Shown here piece after piece: positions 1 through 7,762 of a DNA stretch of 33,158 nt (its first letter is position 1; every line of letters starts with the position of its first letter). The stretch is from contig JAICZB010000002.1 in NCBI GenBank assembly GCA_025933895.1, positions 1 to 33,158 of the forward strand, read 5' to 3'. This DNA is from Thermoleophilia bacterium (GTDB lineage: Bacteria; Actinomycetota; Thermoleophilia; Gaiellales; Gaiellaceae). The translations under genes were made by a program, and so were the position numbers. Below the pieces are notes generated by a model, which saw nothing but the letters and a program-made list of their open reading frames with translations, was not told where the DNA came from and did no database searches.

Positions 1-203
1 CGCGTTCGCCAGGGCCCGGTAGGCGGGGAAGAGCTCCTCGAACCGGGGCGGCGGCGTCGCACCGCTCGCGGCCCGCCAGATGAGCGACGAGACCCTCCAC
101 GTGAACCTGGATCCCGCTCCATGTGGAGCGTCGATCCCGGTGGCGAGACGTCTTCCATGCGCACGATGCCCTTGCCGCCGGCTGTGCCGAGGGTGCTCCT
201 CAT
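1..203 (-). CDS. partial unknown gene at left edge, possible frame break
   Basis: Something coding lies downstream of the histidine kinase, but I do not recognise it. An ATG at 203 opens 7 nt after the kinase stop and reads with strong G/C at third positions (MRSTLGTAGG...) to about position 110. From about 108 down to 1 the coding bias moves to another frame, where nearly every third base is G or C and the product reads RFTWRVSSLIWRAASG..., then PPPRFEELFPAYRALANA. That second frame has no ATG, GTG or TTG start of its own. Either one base is missing near 108-112, or the gene is broken there, or a start is non-canonical. The C-terminus lies outside the window. Confidence 0.35.
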   Translation of the reverse strand, partial: MRSTLGTAGGKGIVRMEDVSPPGSTLHMERDPGSRGGSRRSSGGPRAVRRRRPGSRSSSPPTGPWRT

Positions 204-210
204 GCGGTCG

Positions 211-2034
211 TCACGCGGACACCGTGACCCGCTCGGCGATCGGGAGCTCGAAGGTGAACGCCGCTCCCTTGCCCGGGTCGGACTCGACCCAGATCCTGCC
301 GTTCATCGAGCGCACGAGCTCGCGGCAGATGTACAGCCCGAGACCGCTGCCGCCGATGCCGCGCCGGTGGTCCGGATCGAGGCGGTAGAACTTCTCGAAG
401 ATCCGCTTCTGCTCGCCGAGCGGAATGCCGAGGCCCTCGTCGCGCACGGTGAAGCGCGTGTAGCCGCCGTCGGCCCCCACGGCGAGCTCGATGCGGCCGC
501 CCTCCGGCGAGTACTTGATCGCGTTGTCGACCAGGTTCGTGAGCACCTGGCGCGTGCGCCCCGGATCGCCCGCGACCTTCGGCAGCACGGCGGGGATCGA
601 CACGTCGATCGTCGTGTCGTCGTCGGCCCGGAGGCGTGCGGCCGCGGCCGCGCTCCAGACGAGCTCCTCGGCGTCGAACGGCTCGGTGACGACACGCAGC
701 GAGCCGCTGTCGAGCTGGCCGGTGAGGAGGATCTCCTCCACGAGATCGGCAAGCCGCTTCGACTGGACGGAGATCATGTCGAGGAGGTCGCGCCGCGTCT
801 GCCCGCTCAGGTCGCTCTCGCGGTCGAGGAGGGTGAGGGCGGCGCCGTGCAGCGAGGCGAGCGGCGTGCGCAGCTCGTGCGAGATCGTCGCGACGAACTG
901 CGAGCGGAGCTCCTCGAGCCGCCGTTCGCGCGTCACGTCGCGGAAGGCGTAGACGATGCCGTCGCCGAGGGTGACGCCGACGATCGAGAGCCAGACCTCC
1001 CGCCCGCCGATGTCCAGCGGAACGGTCTCGGCGCTCGAGGCGTCGTCGGCGTCGCCGGGCCGGCTGGCCACGGGAACCCTGGCCGCGATCTCGGTCCAGC
1101 CGGGGATCGTCTCCGCGGCCGCCTGGTTGCACAGGGCGTCCGAGCGAAGGCCGGTGATCGCCTCGGCCGCCGGGTTCCAGAGGCGGATCACGCCGTCGCG
1201 ATCGACGAGGAACACGCCGTCGCCCACGTGGGCGAGCACGCGCTCGGACCGTTCGCGCTCCTCCCTCGACACCCGGGTGCGCGCGATCGACGGCGACATC
1301 GTGTAGGCCATCGCGAGCAGCGCCAGGATGAGCGCGAAGCTGAGACCCATGACACGCCAGCGCGCGGTATTCGCCGTGGAGTCGATCGAGGAGCCGGTCT
1401 CCAGCACGATGAGCTTGATCCGCGAGGTTGATCCGAGATCCCTCGCGACCGCCCGGTAGTCCTGACCGTCCACCCGGATGTCGCTTGGATTTCCGTTCGG
1501 AAGGAGCAGCCCGGACTCGATCCGCTGCGTCTCCTCCGTCCCGACGATCCTGCGGCCGACCGCGAGACCGAGCAGCTGGTCGCCTCCGTGCGGCCCTTTG
1601 GTCAACAGGCGGGCCACAGTGCGGTTGGGTGATACGAAAACGACGACCCGCCCGACCGTACGTCCCTTGGACGTGACGCTGACCTTCCGCACCGCCGCGG
1701 CGGCAGGAAGCGGGGAGAACCAGTGGCTCAAGACGGCGCCGCCGTCCGGCTGCAGCTGCATCTTCCAGATGAACTCGTTGGACTTGTGGTGCAGGAAGCG
1801 GAGCTGCACACGCCGGCTCTGCGCGAGCTGAGTAGCCTCCGACTCTGCCTTCGAGGCGATGCTGCGGTAGGCACTCCCGCCGACGGCGTTGAGGGTCGCG
1901 GCGAGCCCGGAGTCGGCCTTGTTGCGTTCTCGCTGGGCTGCGTAGCCTCCGAGGCCCCAGGCGGCAACGGTGAGTGGGGCCGCGAGCAGCAGGAGCGCGG
2001 CGATGAGCCGGACCCGGCCCGGCCGGGTGGTTAT
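211..2034 (-). CDS. membrane PAS sensor histidine kinase, probable ATA start
   Basis: Autophosphorylating sensor kinase of a two-component system, about 607 residues from the ATA at 2034. Order: membrane segment near residues 10-27, extracytoplasmic sensor region of about 195 residues, second membrane segment about 226-247, PAS domain about 265-370 (HVGDGVFLVDRDG), HisKA with phospho-acceptor His386 (ATISHELRTPL), and HATPase with N-box DNAIKYSPEGG (~505), G1 DEGLGIP and G2 GGSGLGL. The first in-frame GTG (1809) would remove the first membrane segment and part of the sensor. The frame stays open upstream, and a perfect AGGAGG (2046-2041) lies 6 nt before ATA, which overlaps the TAA of the preceding gene, so coupled initiation at ATA is inferred. 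Family and domains are clear; the start is not proven. No response regulator gene is visible beside it. Confidence 0.92.
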   Translation of the reverse strand: MTTRPGRVRLIAALLLLAAPLTVAAWGLGGYAAQRERNKADSGLAATLNAVGGSAYRSIASKAESEATQLAQSRRVQLRFLHHKSNEFIWKMQLQPDGGAVLSHWFSPLPAAAAVRKVSVTSKGRTVGRVVVFVSPNRTVARLLTKGPHGGDQLLGLAVGRRIVGTEETQRIESGLLLPNGNPSDIRVDGQDYRAVARDLGSTSRIKLIVLETGSSIDSTANTARWRVMGLSFALILALLAMAYTMSPSIARTRVSREERERSERVLAHVGDGVFLVDRDGVIRLWNPAAEAITGLRSDALCNQAAAETIPGWTEIAARVPVASRPGDADDASSAETVPLDIGGREVWLSIVGVTLGDGIVYAFRDVTRERRLEELRSQFVATISHELRTPLASLHGAALTLLDRESDLSGQTRRDLLDMISVQSKRLADLVEEILLTGQLDSGSLRVVTEPFDAEELVWSAAAAARLRADDDTTIDVSIPAVLPKVAGDPGRTRQVLTNLVDNAIKYSPEGGRIELAVGADGGYTRFTVRDEGLGIPLGEQKRIFEKFYRLDPDHRRGIGGSGLGLYICRELVRSMNGRIWVESDPGKGAAFTFELPIAERVTVSA

Positions 2035-2678
2035 CGCGCGCCTCCTCGGCCGTGGGCCGCGGCATGGCCGTCCACAGCCGGAACCGCCTTCTTCGCCTGT
2101 CCCGGAAGAACGGCCGGAGGGCCATGCGGAACGTCAGCCGAATGGCCGAGAGCCTTGCCGTGCGCGTTGCTATCTCGGACACTCGGGCCGGCCTGGATCG
2201 CGGGGTGCGTCGCCTTCGGCGCGGCCTTCTTCGAGTGCCCCAGCGCCTTGGCCTGTTGTCCCGAGCCACGGCTCGTGGGTATGCGCGCTGCAGGCGACGC
2301 GGGATGCGTCGTCACGGTGGTGCGCGTGACGCTGTTCGTTCGCAGCACGTGCCGGCGAGCCGCGTGACGCCGATGCGCCGGGAAGGTGCGCTTCGCGGCC
2401 GACCGCGCGTGCGACGTCGTCCTCACCGGCGTCGTCGCGGCCCGCGCGGAAGGAGAGACGACGGACTTCCGCTGATGATGCGTCGCCCTCGTGACCGTGT
2501 GCACGGGTGCCTCGACGGCGGCCACGACGTTGCCCGCGACCGACTTGAGCGCGGGCGCCAGGCCGGACGAATGCGCCGGAACCGCTGCGCCCGGCAACAG
2601 AAGGAGCGCCAGCGAGGTCGACGCGGCCGCCAGCGCGGCGGGCAGGAAAGCGGTGGTGACGGTTGCTTGGAGCTTCAT
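2031..2678 (-). CDS. secreted Ala/His/Arg-rich low-complexity protein
   Basis: Protein of 215 residues with no family I recognise. The N-terminus is a typical export signal: MKLQ, then a hydrophobic stretch to about residue 32 and an Ala-x-Ala-like end (AAVPAHS). The rest is low-complexity and basic, rich in Ala, His, Lys, Arg, Thr and Pro, with a repeated KALGHS motif near residues 145 and 180. It would be unstructured outside the membrane, perhaps bound to anionic wall polymers; that is inference. Its TAA stop (2033-2031) overlaps the proposed ATA start of the sensor kinase by two bases, so the two are probably co-translated, and it could be a partner or ligand of the kinase sensor. No strong ribosome site precedes the ATG. 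Low complexity means an artefactual ORF cannot be fully excluded. Confidence 0.6.
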   Translation of the reverse strand: MKLQATVTTAFLPAALAAASTSLALLLLPGAAVPAHSSGLAPALKSVAGNVVAAVEAPVHTVTRATHHQRKSVVSPSARAATTPVRTTSHARSAAKRTFPAHRRHAARRHVLRTNSVTRTTVTTHPASPAARIPTSRGSGQQAKALGHSKKAAPKATHPAIQAGPSVRDSNAHGKALGHSADVPHGPPAVLPGQAKKAVPAVDGHAAAHGRGGAR

Positions 2679-2797
2679 TCTGGGCGTGCCCCGTCGGCCG
2701 CAACGAAGAGGCGATCGATCCCGCGAACCGTAGCGCCAAGGTCGGCGCTTTTCCAGCCGCGAAGCGAGCGATGGGGCCGTCCGTTTGCTGGTGGCCC

Positions 2798-2826
2798 TGG
2801 ACAGAGGCCTGGAACGGTCTTAGGGT
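2798..2826 (+). promoter_or_regulatory. promoter of the haem peroxidase gene
   Basis: A -35-like TGGACA at 2798-2803 is followed by exactly 17 bp and a -10 TAGGGT at 2821-2826, matching the TANNNT pattern of housekeeping actinobacterial promoters. Transcription would begin near 2833, leaving a leader of about 115 nt before the TTG start at 2949. Confidence 0.6.
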
Positions 2827-2948
2827 CAGCGCGTAACCGACCGGGACGAGGGCGCGCCTGGCGGACCGGGGACGGGGTCGGTCAGACCGAAAGCCGGCTC
2901 GCTGCTCGGCAGCGACGGATCCTCATAGGCGAGAGGGGGAGCGTTTCG

Positions 2949-4580
2949 TTGCAGAGGAAGACTCTCAGGACTATTCCGGCAGCGGCATTTGTCGCGACCG
3001 CGTTCTTGTTCGGCAGTGGCCAGGCAGCGTCGGCGTCGTCCTGTGCCGGCGGAAGCGTGGATGGTCCCGCGCCCAGGACGCCGATGTGCTTCGGCAGGAT
3101 GTTTCCGCAGCTTTCGCCCTTCCACTACTCCGACCAGGCGGCGGCCGATCTCGCGGCCACGATGGAGAACCAGGCTCCGGATGCGCCCGGAGTGAACCGT
3201 GGCACTGCCGACGACAGCGCCACGCTGCCCGCCGAGTACACGTATCTGGGTCAGTTCATCGACCACAACCTCGACTTCGACCAGACGAGCCAGCCGACCG
3301 CGAACCTGAACCCGAGCTCGCTGACCAACTTCGAGAGCTTCCGGTTCGATCTCAACAACGTGTTCGGCGGCGGGCCGGCCGTCGATCCGCAGCTGTATGC
3401 CCGCGACCACATGCATCTGCTCGTGTCAGGGACGCTCGGGATCCCGCAGCCGGACGGCTTTCCCTCGGTCACCGGTAACGACGGTGTCTACGACCTCGCT
3501 CGCGATCCGCTGACCGGCGGCGCGATCCTGGTCGAGCCGCGCGACGACGAGACCCAGATCCTCTCCCAGATCTCGGCTGCGTTCGTTGCCTTCTACAACG
3601 ACTTCGTCAATCGCGGCGACAGCTACGCCCGGGCTCGCAAGCTGACGGAGGCCTACTACCAGGAGATCGTGCTCACGGACGTGCTGCCCGCGTACGTGGG
3701 GCAGAGCACGATCGCCGAATACCTCAGCGTCAGCCACGGCCGCGTGAGGCTGAATACGCCCAACTTCCCCAACGCGAATTTCACTCCGATCGAGTTCTCG
3801 GTCGGCGCATACCGCTTCGGGCATTCGCTGGTGCGCGACGACTACCACATCAACGACATCTTCCCGTCGACGGACGACATCGACGACAACGTGCCGATCT
3901 TCGACATCGACCACTTCCAGTGGGGCGACCTTTCCGGCGGCTCGCCGTTGCCGGGGACGAACGCTTCCACCACGACCACGTGCACGTCCACGTCGCTCTG
4001 CAACGGGCCGAATCCGGCCGGCCACCAGATCCAGTGGAGATACTTCGTGCCGGCCCTCGATGCCGATCCGAACGACCCCGGGATCAACTTCGCCCGCCAG
4101 ACGCAGACGACGATCAGCCCCGCCCTGTTCAATCTCCCTGCGGAGACGATCGCAGGCTGTCCCGACACGGCGGATCCCGCCTGCAACGGTTCCGGATCGC
4201 TGATCGCACGGGACTTCGCCCGCGGCAACTACGACGGCCTGGCATCGGGTCAGGACATCGCGCGTGCGCTCGGCTGCCACGTGATCTCCGCGCCCTCGAT
4301 CAACCCGACCAGGGACGCGGTGTTCAACTCAGGGACGCCGCTCCTCTACTACGTGCTCGCCGAGGCGCAGAAGACCGGCGGCCCCGACCGGGTGCTCGGG
4401 TGCGTCGGCAGCGCCATCGTCGCGCAGACGTTCCTGCGCGCGCTGTGGGCGACGCCGAACTCGATCCTGCGCACGGGCTTCCGTCCGGATCCGGCACTGG
4501 TGAAGCTCGCCCCAGAGACACCGAAGTTCAGCTTCGGCGATCTGCTCGTGGACACCGGACTGGCTCCTCGCACCAGCTGA
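2949..4580 (+). CDS. exported animal-type haem peroxidase
   Basis: Secreted haem peroxidase of the animal (myeloperoxidase/peroxinectin) superfamily, 543 residues. A signal peptide covers about residues 1-31 (MQRKTLRTIPAAAF..., ending QAASASS). The distal haem site is the GQFIDHNLDFD segment with Asp105-His106; Asn107 replaces the calcium-binding Asp usual in animal enzymes. The proximal ligand is His292 in AYRFGHSLVRD, with a Glu just before it as in the family. These enzymes use peroxide to oxidise halides or organic substrates; the substrate here is unknown. The TTG at 2949 is chosen because GAGAGGGGGAG lies just upstream and the signal peptide begins there; the reading frame is open much further upstream but that part is not coding-like. 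It has its own promoter and ends at a strong hairpin. Confidence 0.9.
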   Translation: MQRKTLRTIPAAAFVATAFLFGSGQAASASSCAGGSVDGPAPRTPMCFGRMFPQLSPFHYSDQAAADLAATMENQAPDAPGVNRGTADDSATLPAEYTYLGQFIDHNLDFDQTSQPTANLNPSSLTNFESFRFDLNNVFGGGPAVDPQLYARDHMHLLVSGTLGIPQPDGFPSVTGNDGVYDLARDPLTGGAILVEPRDDETQILSQISAAFVAFYNDFVNRGDSYARARKLTEAYYQEIVLTDVLPAYVGQSTIAEYLSVSHGRVRLNTPNFPNANFTPIEFSVGAYRFGHSLVRDDYHINDIFPSTDDIDDNVPIFDIDHFQWGDLSGGSPLPGTNASTTTTCTSTSLCNGPNPAGHQIQWRYFVPALDADPNDPGINFARQTQTTISPALFNLPAETIAGCPDTADPACNGSGSLIARDFARGNYDGLASGQDIARALGCHVISAPSINPTRDAVFNSGTPLLYYVLAEAQKTGGPDRVLGCVGSAIVAQTFLRALWATPNSILRTGFRPDPALVKLAPETPKFSFGDLLVDTGLAPRTS

Positions 4581-4597
4581 GGAGGGCGCGCCCGCGT

Positions 4598-4632
4598 TGT
4601 GACGGTCGCGGCTCTAGACCGCGACCGTCACA
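4598..4632. terminator. perfect 14-bp bidirectional terminator hairpin
   Basis: TGTGACGGTCGCGG (4598-4611), loop CTCTAGA (4612-4618), then the exact complement at 4619-4632. It sits between the convergent peroxidase and methyltransferase operon. The methyltransferase TAG stop lies in the loop, so the hairpin includes that gene's last codons. There is no U-tract, as is common in actinobacteria. Confidence 0.75.
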
Positions 4633-5456
4633 CGCAGGTAGGCAGCTTCGATGGCAGTCCCCGCGCCGTCTGCGATGTTGTGCTCGTCGACCAGAGCGGA
4701 GAGCTCGGCGTGCAGCTCGGCCTCGCGGCCGTCCGCGGCCGCCGCGGCGTAGGCGTTCATCGTAGGCCCGTAGTAGTCGCGGAAGTCCGCGAGGTACTCC
4801 GCCGGCGTCCCCTCGTACTCGAACAGGAACATCACCCGCTCGCACGTGACGTTCTCGGCCGGGATCCCGGCCGCGCCGAACCGCTCGAGCACGTTCTCCT
4901 CGATCCCCCACGTCATCGGGCTCACGAAGCCCTCGGGCGGCGGCGGCGAGTACGCCGTGCTGACGCGAAGGAGCTGGGCGACGAAGGTCGGATCGTTCGG
5001 GATCCAGTTGCCCATCACGATTCGGCCGCCGGGCCGGGCCACACGGACGACTTCCTCGGCGACGTCGAACGGCCGCGGAGCGAACATCGCACCGAAGATC
5101 GAGACGACGAGGTCGAAGCTGTCGTCTGCGAGGTCCTTCAGGTCGGTCGCATCGCCCTGCTGGAAGCGGAGGTTGTCGAGGCCGAAGCGCTGCGCCCGGG
5201 CGTTCCCCGCGGCGACGAGGTTCTCGGCGATGTCGACGCCGAGCACGTTCGCCCCCAGCTGCGCCTCGGGCACGGCGGTCGTGCCGTCGCCGCAGCCGAG
5301 ATCGAGGACGTCGAGGCCCGGCGTGATCCCGAGCGTGGCGACGAGGGCCTCGCCGCTCTTGCGCATCGACGACTCCGCGATCCGCGTGAAGTCGCCCTTC
5401 TCCCACAACGCCTTGTTCGGGTTGACGGGAGGGTCGGTCTGGGTCTGGGTGTCCAT
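4614..5456 (-). CDS. class I SAM-dependent methyltransferase (UbiE/Methyltransf_11 type)
   Basis: Methyltransferase of 280 residues with a Rossmann SAM site: motif I VLDLGCGDGTT at residues 50-60, acidic ribose contact VLGVDIAE about 20 residues later, then GDATDL and a strand FDLVVSIFGAMFAPRPFD typical of small-molecule O- or C-methyltransferases. The substrate cannot be inferred. The ATG at 5456 is preferred over an in-frame start 13 codons upstream because AAAGGAG stands about 10 nt before it. It is the last gene of a minus-strand operon, 81 bp after the neighbouring methyltransferase, and ends inside the 4598-4632 hairpin. The C-terminal half (residues 170-250) is aromatic and acidic and probably forms the substrate lid. 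Confidence 0.88.
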   Translation of the reverse strand: MDTQTQTDPPVNPNKALWEKGDFTRIAESSMRKSGEALVATLGITPGLDVLDLGCGDGTTAVPEAQLGANVLGVDIAENLVAAGNARAQRFGLDNLRFQQGDATDLKDLADDSFDLVVSIFGAMFAPRPFDVAEEVVRVARPGGRIVMGNWIPNDPTFVAQLLRVSTAYSPPPPEGFVSPMTWGIEENVLERFGAAGIPAENVTCERVMFLFEYEGTPAEYLADFRDYYGPTMNAYAAAAADGREAELHAELSALVDEHNIADGAGTAIEAAYLRVTVAV

Positions 5457-5537
5457 GGCCGGTCGGCTCCTTTCGCATCGTTCCCGCTCGATCATCTCCT
5501 ACTGCGGGAGCAGTCGCAACGAGCCGCGGCGCGCGAT

Positions 5538-6239
5538 TCAGGGAGCCGAATGGAGCCGCCGCACCGTCCTGGGCCCGCGGGACCCGGCTGCAAGGAATGC
5601 CGTGCCGAAGAACAGCTCGTTCCAGGAGAGGTCGGCCAGCTCTTCCTGCATCGCCGCGCGAATCGACTCCCACGGACGGCGCATCGTCCACTCGTCGATG
5701 GAGGCGAACGGCCGTACGATCGCGGTTCCGAGCTGCGTCAGCCAGCGAGGAGTGCTGTCGGGAACCTTGAGATCGAGCACGACCCAGCGTCCACCGCCGG
5801 AGAGGGCCGCAGCGCCGTGGGCGATGACCTCGCCGCATTCGGGAACCTGCGTCAGGGCGTACGTGGACAGGATCGCGTCGACCTCGGCCGGGAACTCGAA
5901 CGCGGCCGCGTCGGCTTGCACGAGGCCGACGTTGCTCCAGCCGTTCGCCTCGACCCGGTCCTGGGCCTGGGCAAGCATCGCGTCGGTCAGGTCGACGCCC
6001 ACGATCCGGCCGTCGGGGCCGACCTGCTCCTGGAGCAGCCCGAAGTTCAGGCCGGTGCCGCAGGCGACGTCGACCACGGTGTCGCCCGGACGAAGGCCGA
6101 GGGCGTTCACGGCGCGGAGACGTTGTGCCCGCTGCGGATAGCCGGGAGCCGGGTAGAGCCGGGAGGTGACGTCGTAATGCCTCGCCTTCTTGCGGTACGT
6201 CTCGATCAGGTGCTCTCGTGCCGCGTCGACCTGGCTCAC
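5538..6239 (-). CDS. class I SAM-dependent methyltransferase
   Basis: Methyltransferase of 233 residues. Motif I is VVDVACGTGLNFG (residues 55-67), followed by VGVDLTDAML, a LVQADAAAFEFP segment and ILSTYALTQVPE, the usual order for UbiE-like enzymes. The C-terminal third (SIDEWTMRRPWES...) likely forms the acceptor pocket; the substrate is unknown. Its GTG start overlaps the TGA of the SRPBCC gene (GTGA) with a perfect AGGAGG five bases upstream, so the two are translationally coupled. Pairing with an SRPBCC cyclase-like protein suggests action on a hydrophobic or polyketide-like compound, but that is only inference. Confidence 0.88.
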   Translation of the reverse strand: MSQVDAAREHLIETYRKKARHYDVTSRLYPAPGYPQRAQRLRAVNALGLRPGDTVVDVACGTGLNFGLLQEQVGPDGRIVGVDLTDAMLAQAQDRVEANGWSNVGLVQADAAAFEFPAEVDAILSTYALTQVPECGEVIAHGAAALSGGGRWVVLDLKVPDSTPRWLTQLGTAIVRPFASIDEWTMRRPWESIRAAMQEELADLSWNELFFGTAFLAAGSRGPRTVRRLHSAP

Positions 6240-6706
6240 GCCGGCCTCCTCGCATCTGCCTCGACCGCTGCCTTGATCAACACCATCTCGCGATCGCTCA
6301 CGCGCTGGATCCTGCTTTCGAGCAGCCTGCTGGGAATCGCGCGCATCGGGCCGGCGAGATGGACCTCGATCCACATCATGGCCTCGGTCTGCCACTCGTG
6401 TTTCGGCTCGAGCTCCATGCCCCAACGCGCCGCGGACGTGCCCAGAGGACCGGCGAAGGCAAGGCGGCGGGGCTTCTCGACCGCGGTCACCTCCTGGACC
6501 CGCGCGCGAGACGTCCCGAATGGTCCCTTGGCCCGCTGTTGCACCTGCGCGCCCGGCTGTAGCGGCGCATCTCCGTGAACCCGGGCTTCGAGAACCGTCG
6601 GTGCCCATTCCAGCCAGCGTCCGACGTCGCACAGATACGCCCACACCTCGTGGGCGCCGCTCGCAATCGATATGCGGCTCTCGGTTCTGAACGTCATCAC
6701 GCGCAC
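6236..6706 (-). CDS. SRPBCC (START-like) hydrophobic-ligand protein
   Basis: About 156 residues with the look of the polyketide cyclase/dehydrase SRPBCC family: an N-terminal strand TESRISIASGAHEVWAYL, then DVGRWLEWAPTVLEARV, a run of beta strands (VTAVEKPRRLAFAG, LGTSAARWGMELEP) and a C-terminal helix. Members bind hydrophobic ligands in a central cavity; some are cyclases and many are of unknown role. The start could be the GTG at 6706 or the ATG at 6697; neither has a strong ribosome site. It begins 27 bp after the metallophosphoesterase and its TGA overlaps the GTG of the next methyltransferase, so it is an internal operon gene. Confidence 0.75.
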   Translation of the reverse strand: MRVMTFRTESRISIASGAHEVWAYLCDVGRWLEWAPTVLEARVHGDAPLQPGAQVQQRAKGPFGTSRARVQEVTAVEKPRRLAFAGPLGTSAARWGMELEPKHEWQTEAMMWIEVHLAGPMRAIPSRLLESRIQRVSDREMVLIKAAVEADARRPA

Positions 6707-6733
6707 TCTACGGTCGCCGGCCAGGACCGGATT

Positions 6734-7762
6734 TCAGGAGCACGTGAGGCGGAAGCGATCACGCACTCTGCCGTCGACGGTCTCGTAGCGGAACCGCGCC
6801 GTGCGGCCGGTGACGTCCACGCGCAAGGCACCGAACTGTCCCTGGACGATGCGCGCCGACGGGATAGTGAGCTTTCGGGCGTCGAAGTCCAGCGAGGCTC
6901 CGCCCGTACCGACCGCCACGTACACGACTCCGCGGTGCGGGCGGCTGCGGGCGTAGGCGTGCAGGTGTCCGAGGAAGACGATGTGGACGCCGTCCTTCTG
7001 TACGAGCGGCACGATGTTGCGGCGGAGACCCGGGCTGAGAGGTCTCCCGCGCGGCTCCCACGGCGGGTGGTGCCACGCGGCGAAGCGGAAGCACGAACGG
7101 CGCCGCAGCGCGCGTCGGGCGAAGCGCAGCTGCGGTGAGCCGGGCGCGACGGAGGTGTCGGAGTCCAGCACCACGACCGCAGCGTTGCCCCAGGTGAAGC
7201 GGTACCAGCGCTCCTTGCCGAGGGAGTGGAACGCCTCGAGCTCGGGCCTCCCGTCGTCCGCTTTCACGTCGTGGTTGCCGAGCGCCGGGAACCAGGCCGA
7301 CTCGCGCATGACCGCCGCGTACGGCCGGAAGACGTCGCGATCGAGTAGCTCCTTCGAGCCCTGCGGATAGGCGTTGTCGCCGACCGTGAGCACGAAGTCC
7401 GGGCGCCATGACCCGATCAGCGACGCGACCGCCGTCTCGTTGCTCGTTCCGCTGCCGAAGTCGCCCACCACGGCGAACGTGAAGCTGGATGGCCCGGCCG
7501 GCGCGGCGCGGAACGTGCCGGTGGCGAGAGCGCCGGACTCTCCCTCGATCGTGTACGCGTAGTGCTTCCCCGGCTCGAGGCGGGTCAGCTTCGCGGCGTG
7601 ACCAAGTCCCCTGCCCGCGTCGATCCGGGCTCCGTTCCGCAGGAGCACGAAGTCGTGGTCCGGCGCGGAGGTGCGGAACGAGATGACGGCGCTGCGGCGT
7701 GTGACGCTCTCGGCCACCGGGCCGCGGCTCAGCGTGACGGCGGCGACGGCTTCGGCGATCAC
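6734..7762 (-). CDS. calcineurin-like metallophosphoesterase with N-terminal beta domain
   Basis: About 342 residues. Residues 1-90 resemble the fibronectin-III-like domain that precedes purple-acid-phosphatase-type enzymes (SAVISFRTSAPDHDF, HYAYTIEG). The catalytic domain shows every dimetal motif: GDFGSG (Asp101), GDN (Asp129-Asn130), GNHD (163-165), AWHHPPW (His231/232) and GHLHAY (265-270). It should hydrolyse a phosphomonoester or diester. No signal peptide is visible from the GTG at 7762, which would make it cytoplasmic, unusual for the purple-acid-phosphatase-like group. The GTG overlaps the TGA of the upstream methyltransferase (GTGA), which fixes the start. Confidence 0.88.
   Translation of the reverse strand: MIAEAVAAVTLSRGPVAESVTRRSAVISFRTSAPDHDFVLLRNGARIDAGRGLGHAAKLTRLEPGKHYAYTIEGESGALATGTFRAAPAGPSSFTFAVVGDFGSGTSNETAVASLIGSWRPDFVLTVGDNAYPQGSKELLDRDVFRPYAAVMRESAWFPALGNHDVKADDGRPELEAFHSLGKERWYRFTWGNAAVVVLDSDTSVAPGSPQLRFARRALRRRSCFRFAAWHHPPWEPRGRPLSPGLRRNIVPLVQKDGVHIVFLGHLHAYARSRPHRGVVYVAVGTGGASLDFDARKLTIPSARIVQGQFGALRVDVTGRTARFRYETVDGRVRDRFRLTCS

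Noticed and set aside
200-2269. A 689-residue minus-strand frame covering the kinase region
   Set aside because: It is an Arg-rich shadow in another frame of the kinase and of the secreted-protein gene; only the kinase frame shows HisKA, PAS and ATPase motifs.
2052-2948. Long N-terminal extension of the peroxidase frame
   Set aside because: This part is Arg-rich shadow of the minus-strand secreted gene; the signal peptide, ribosome site and promoter all place the start at 2949.
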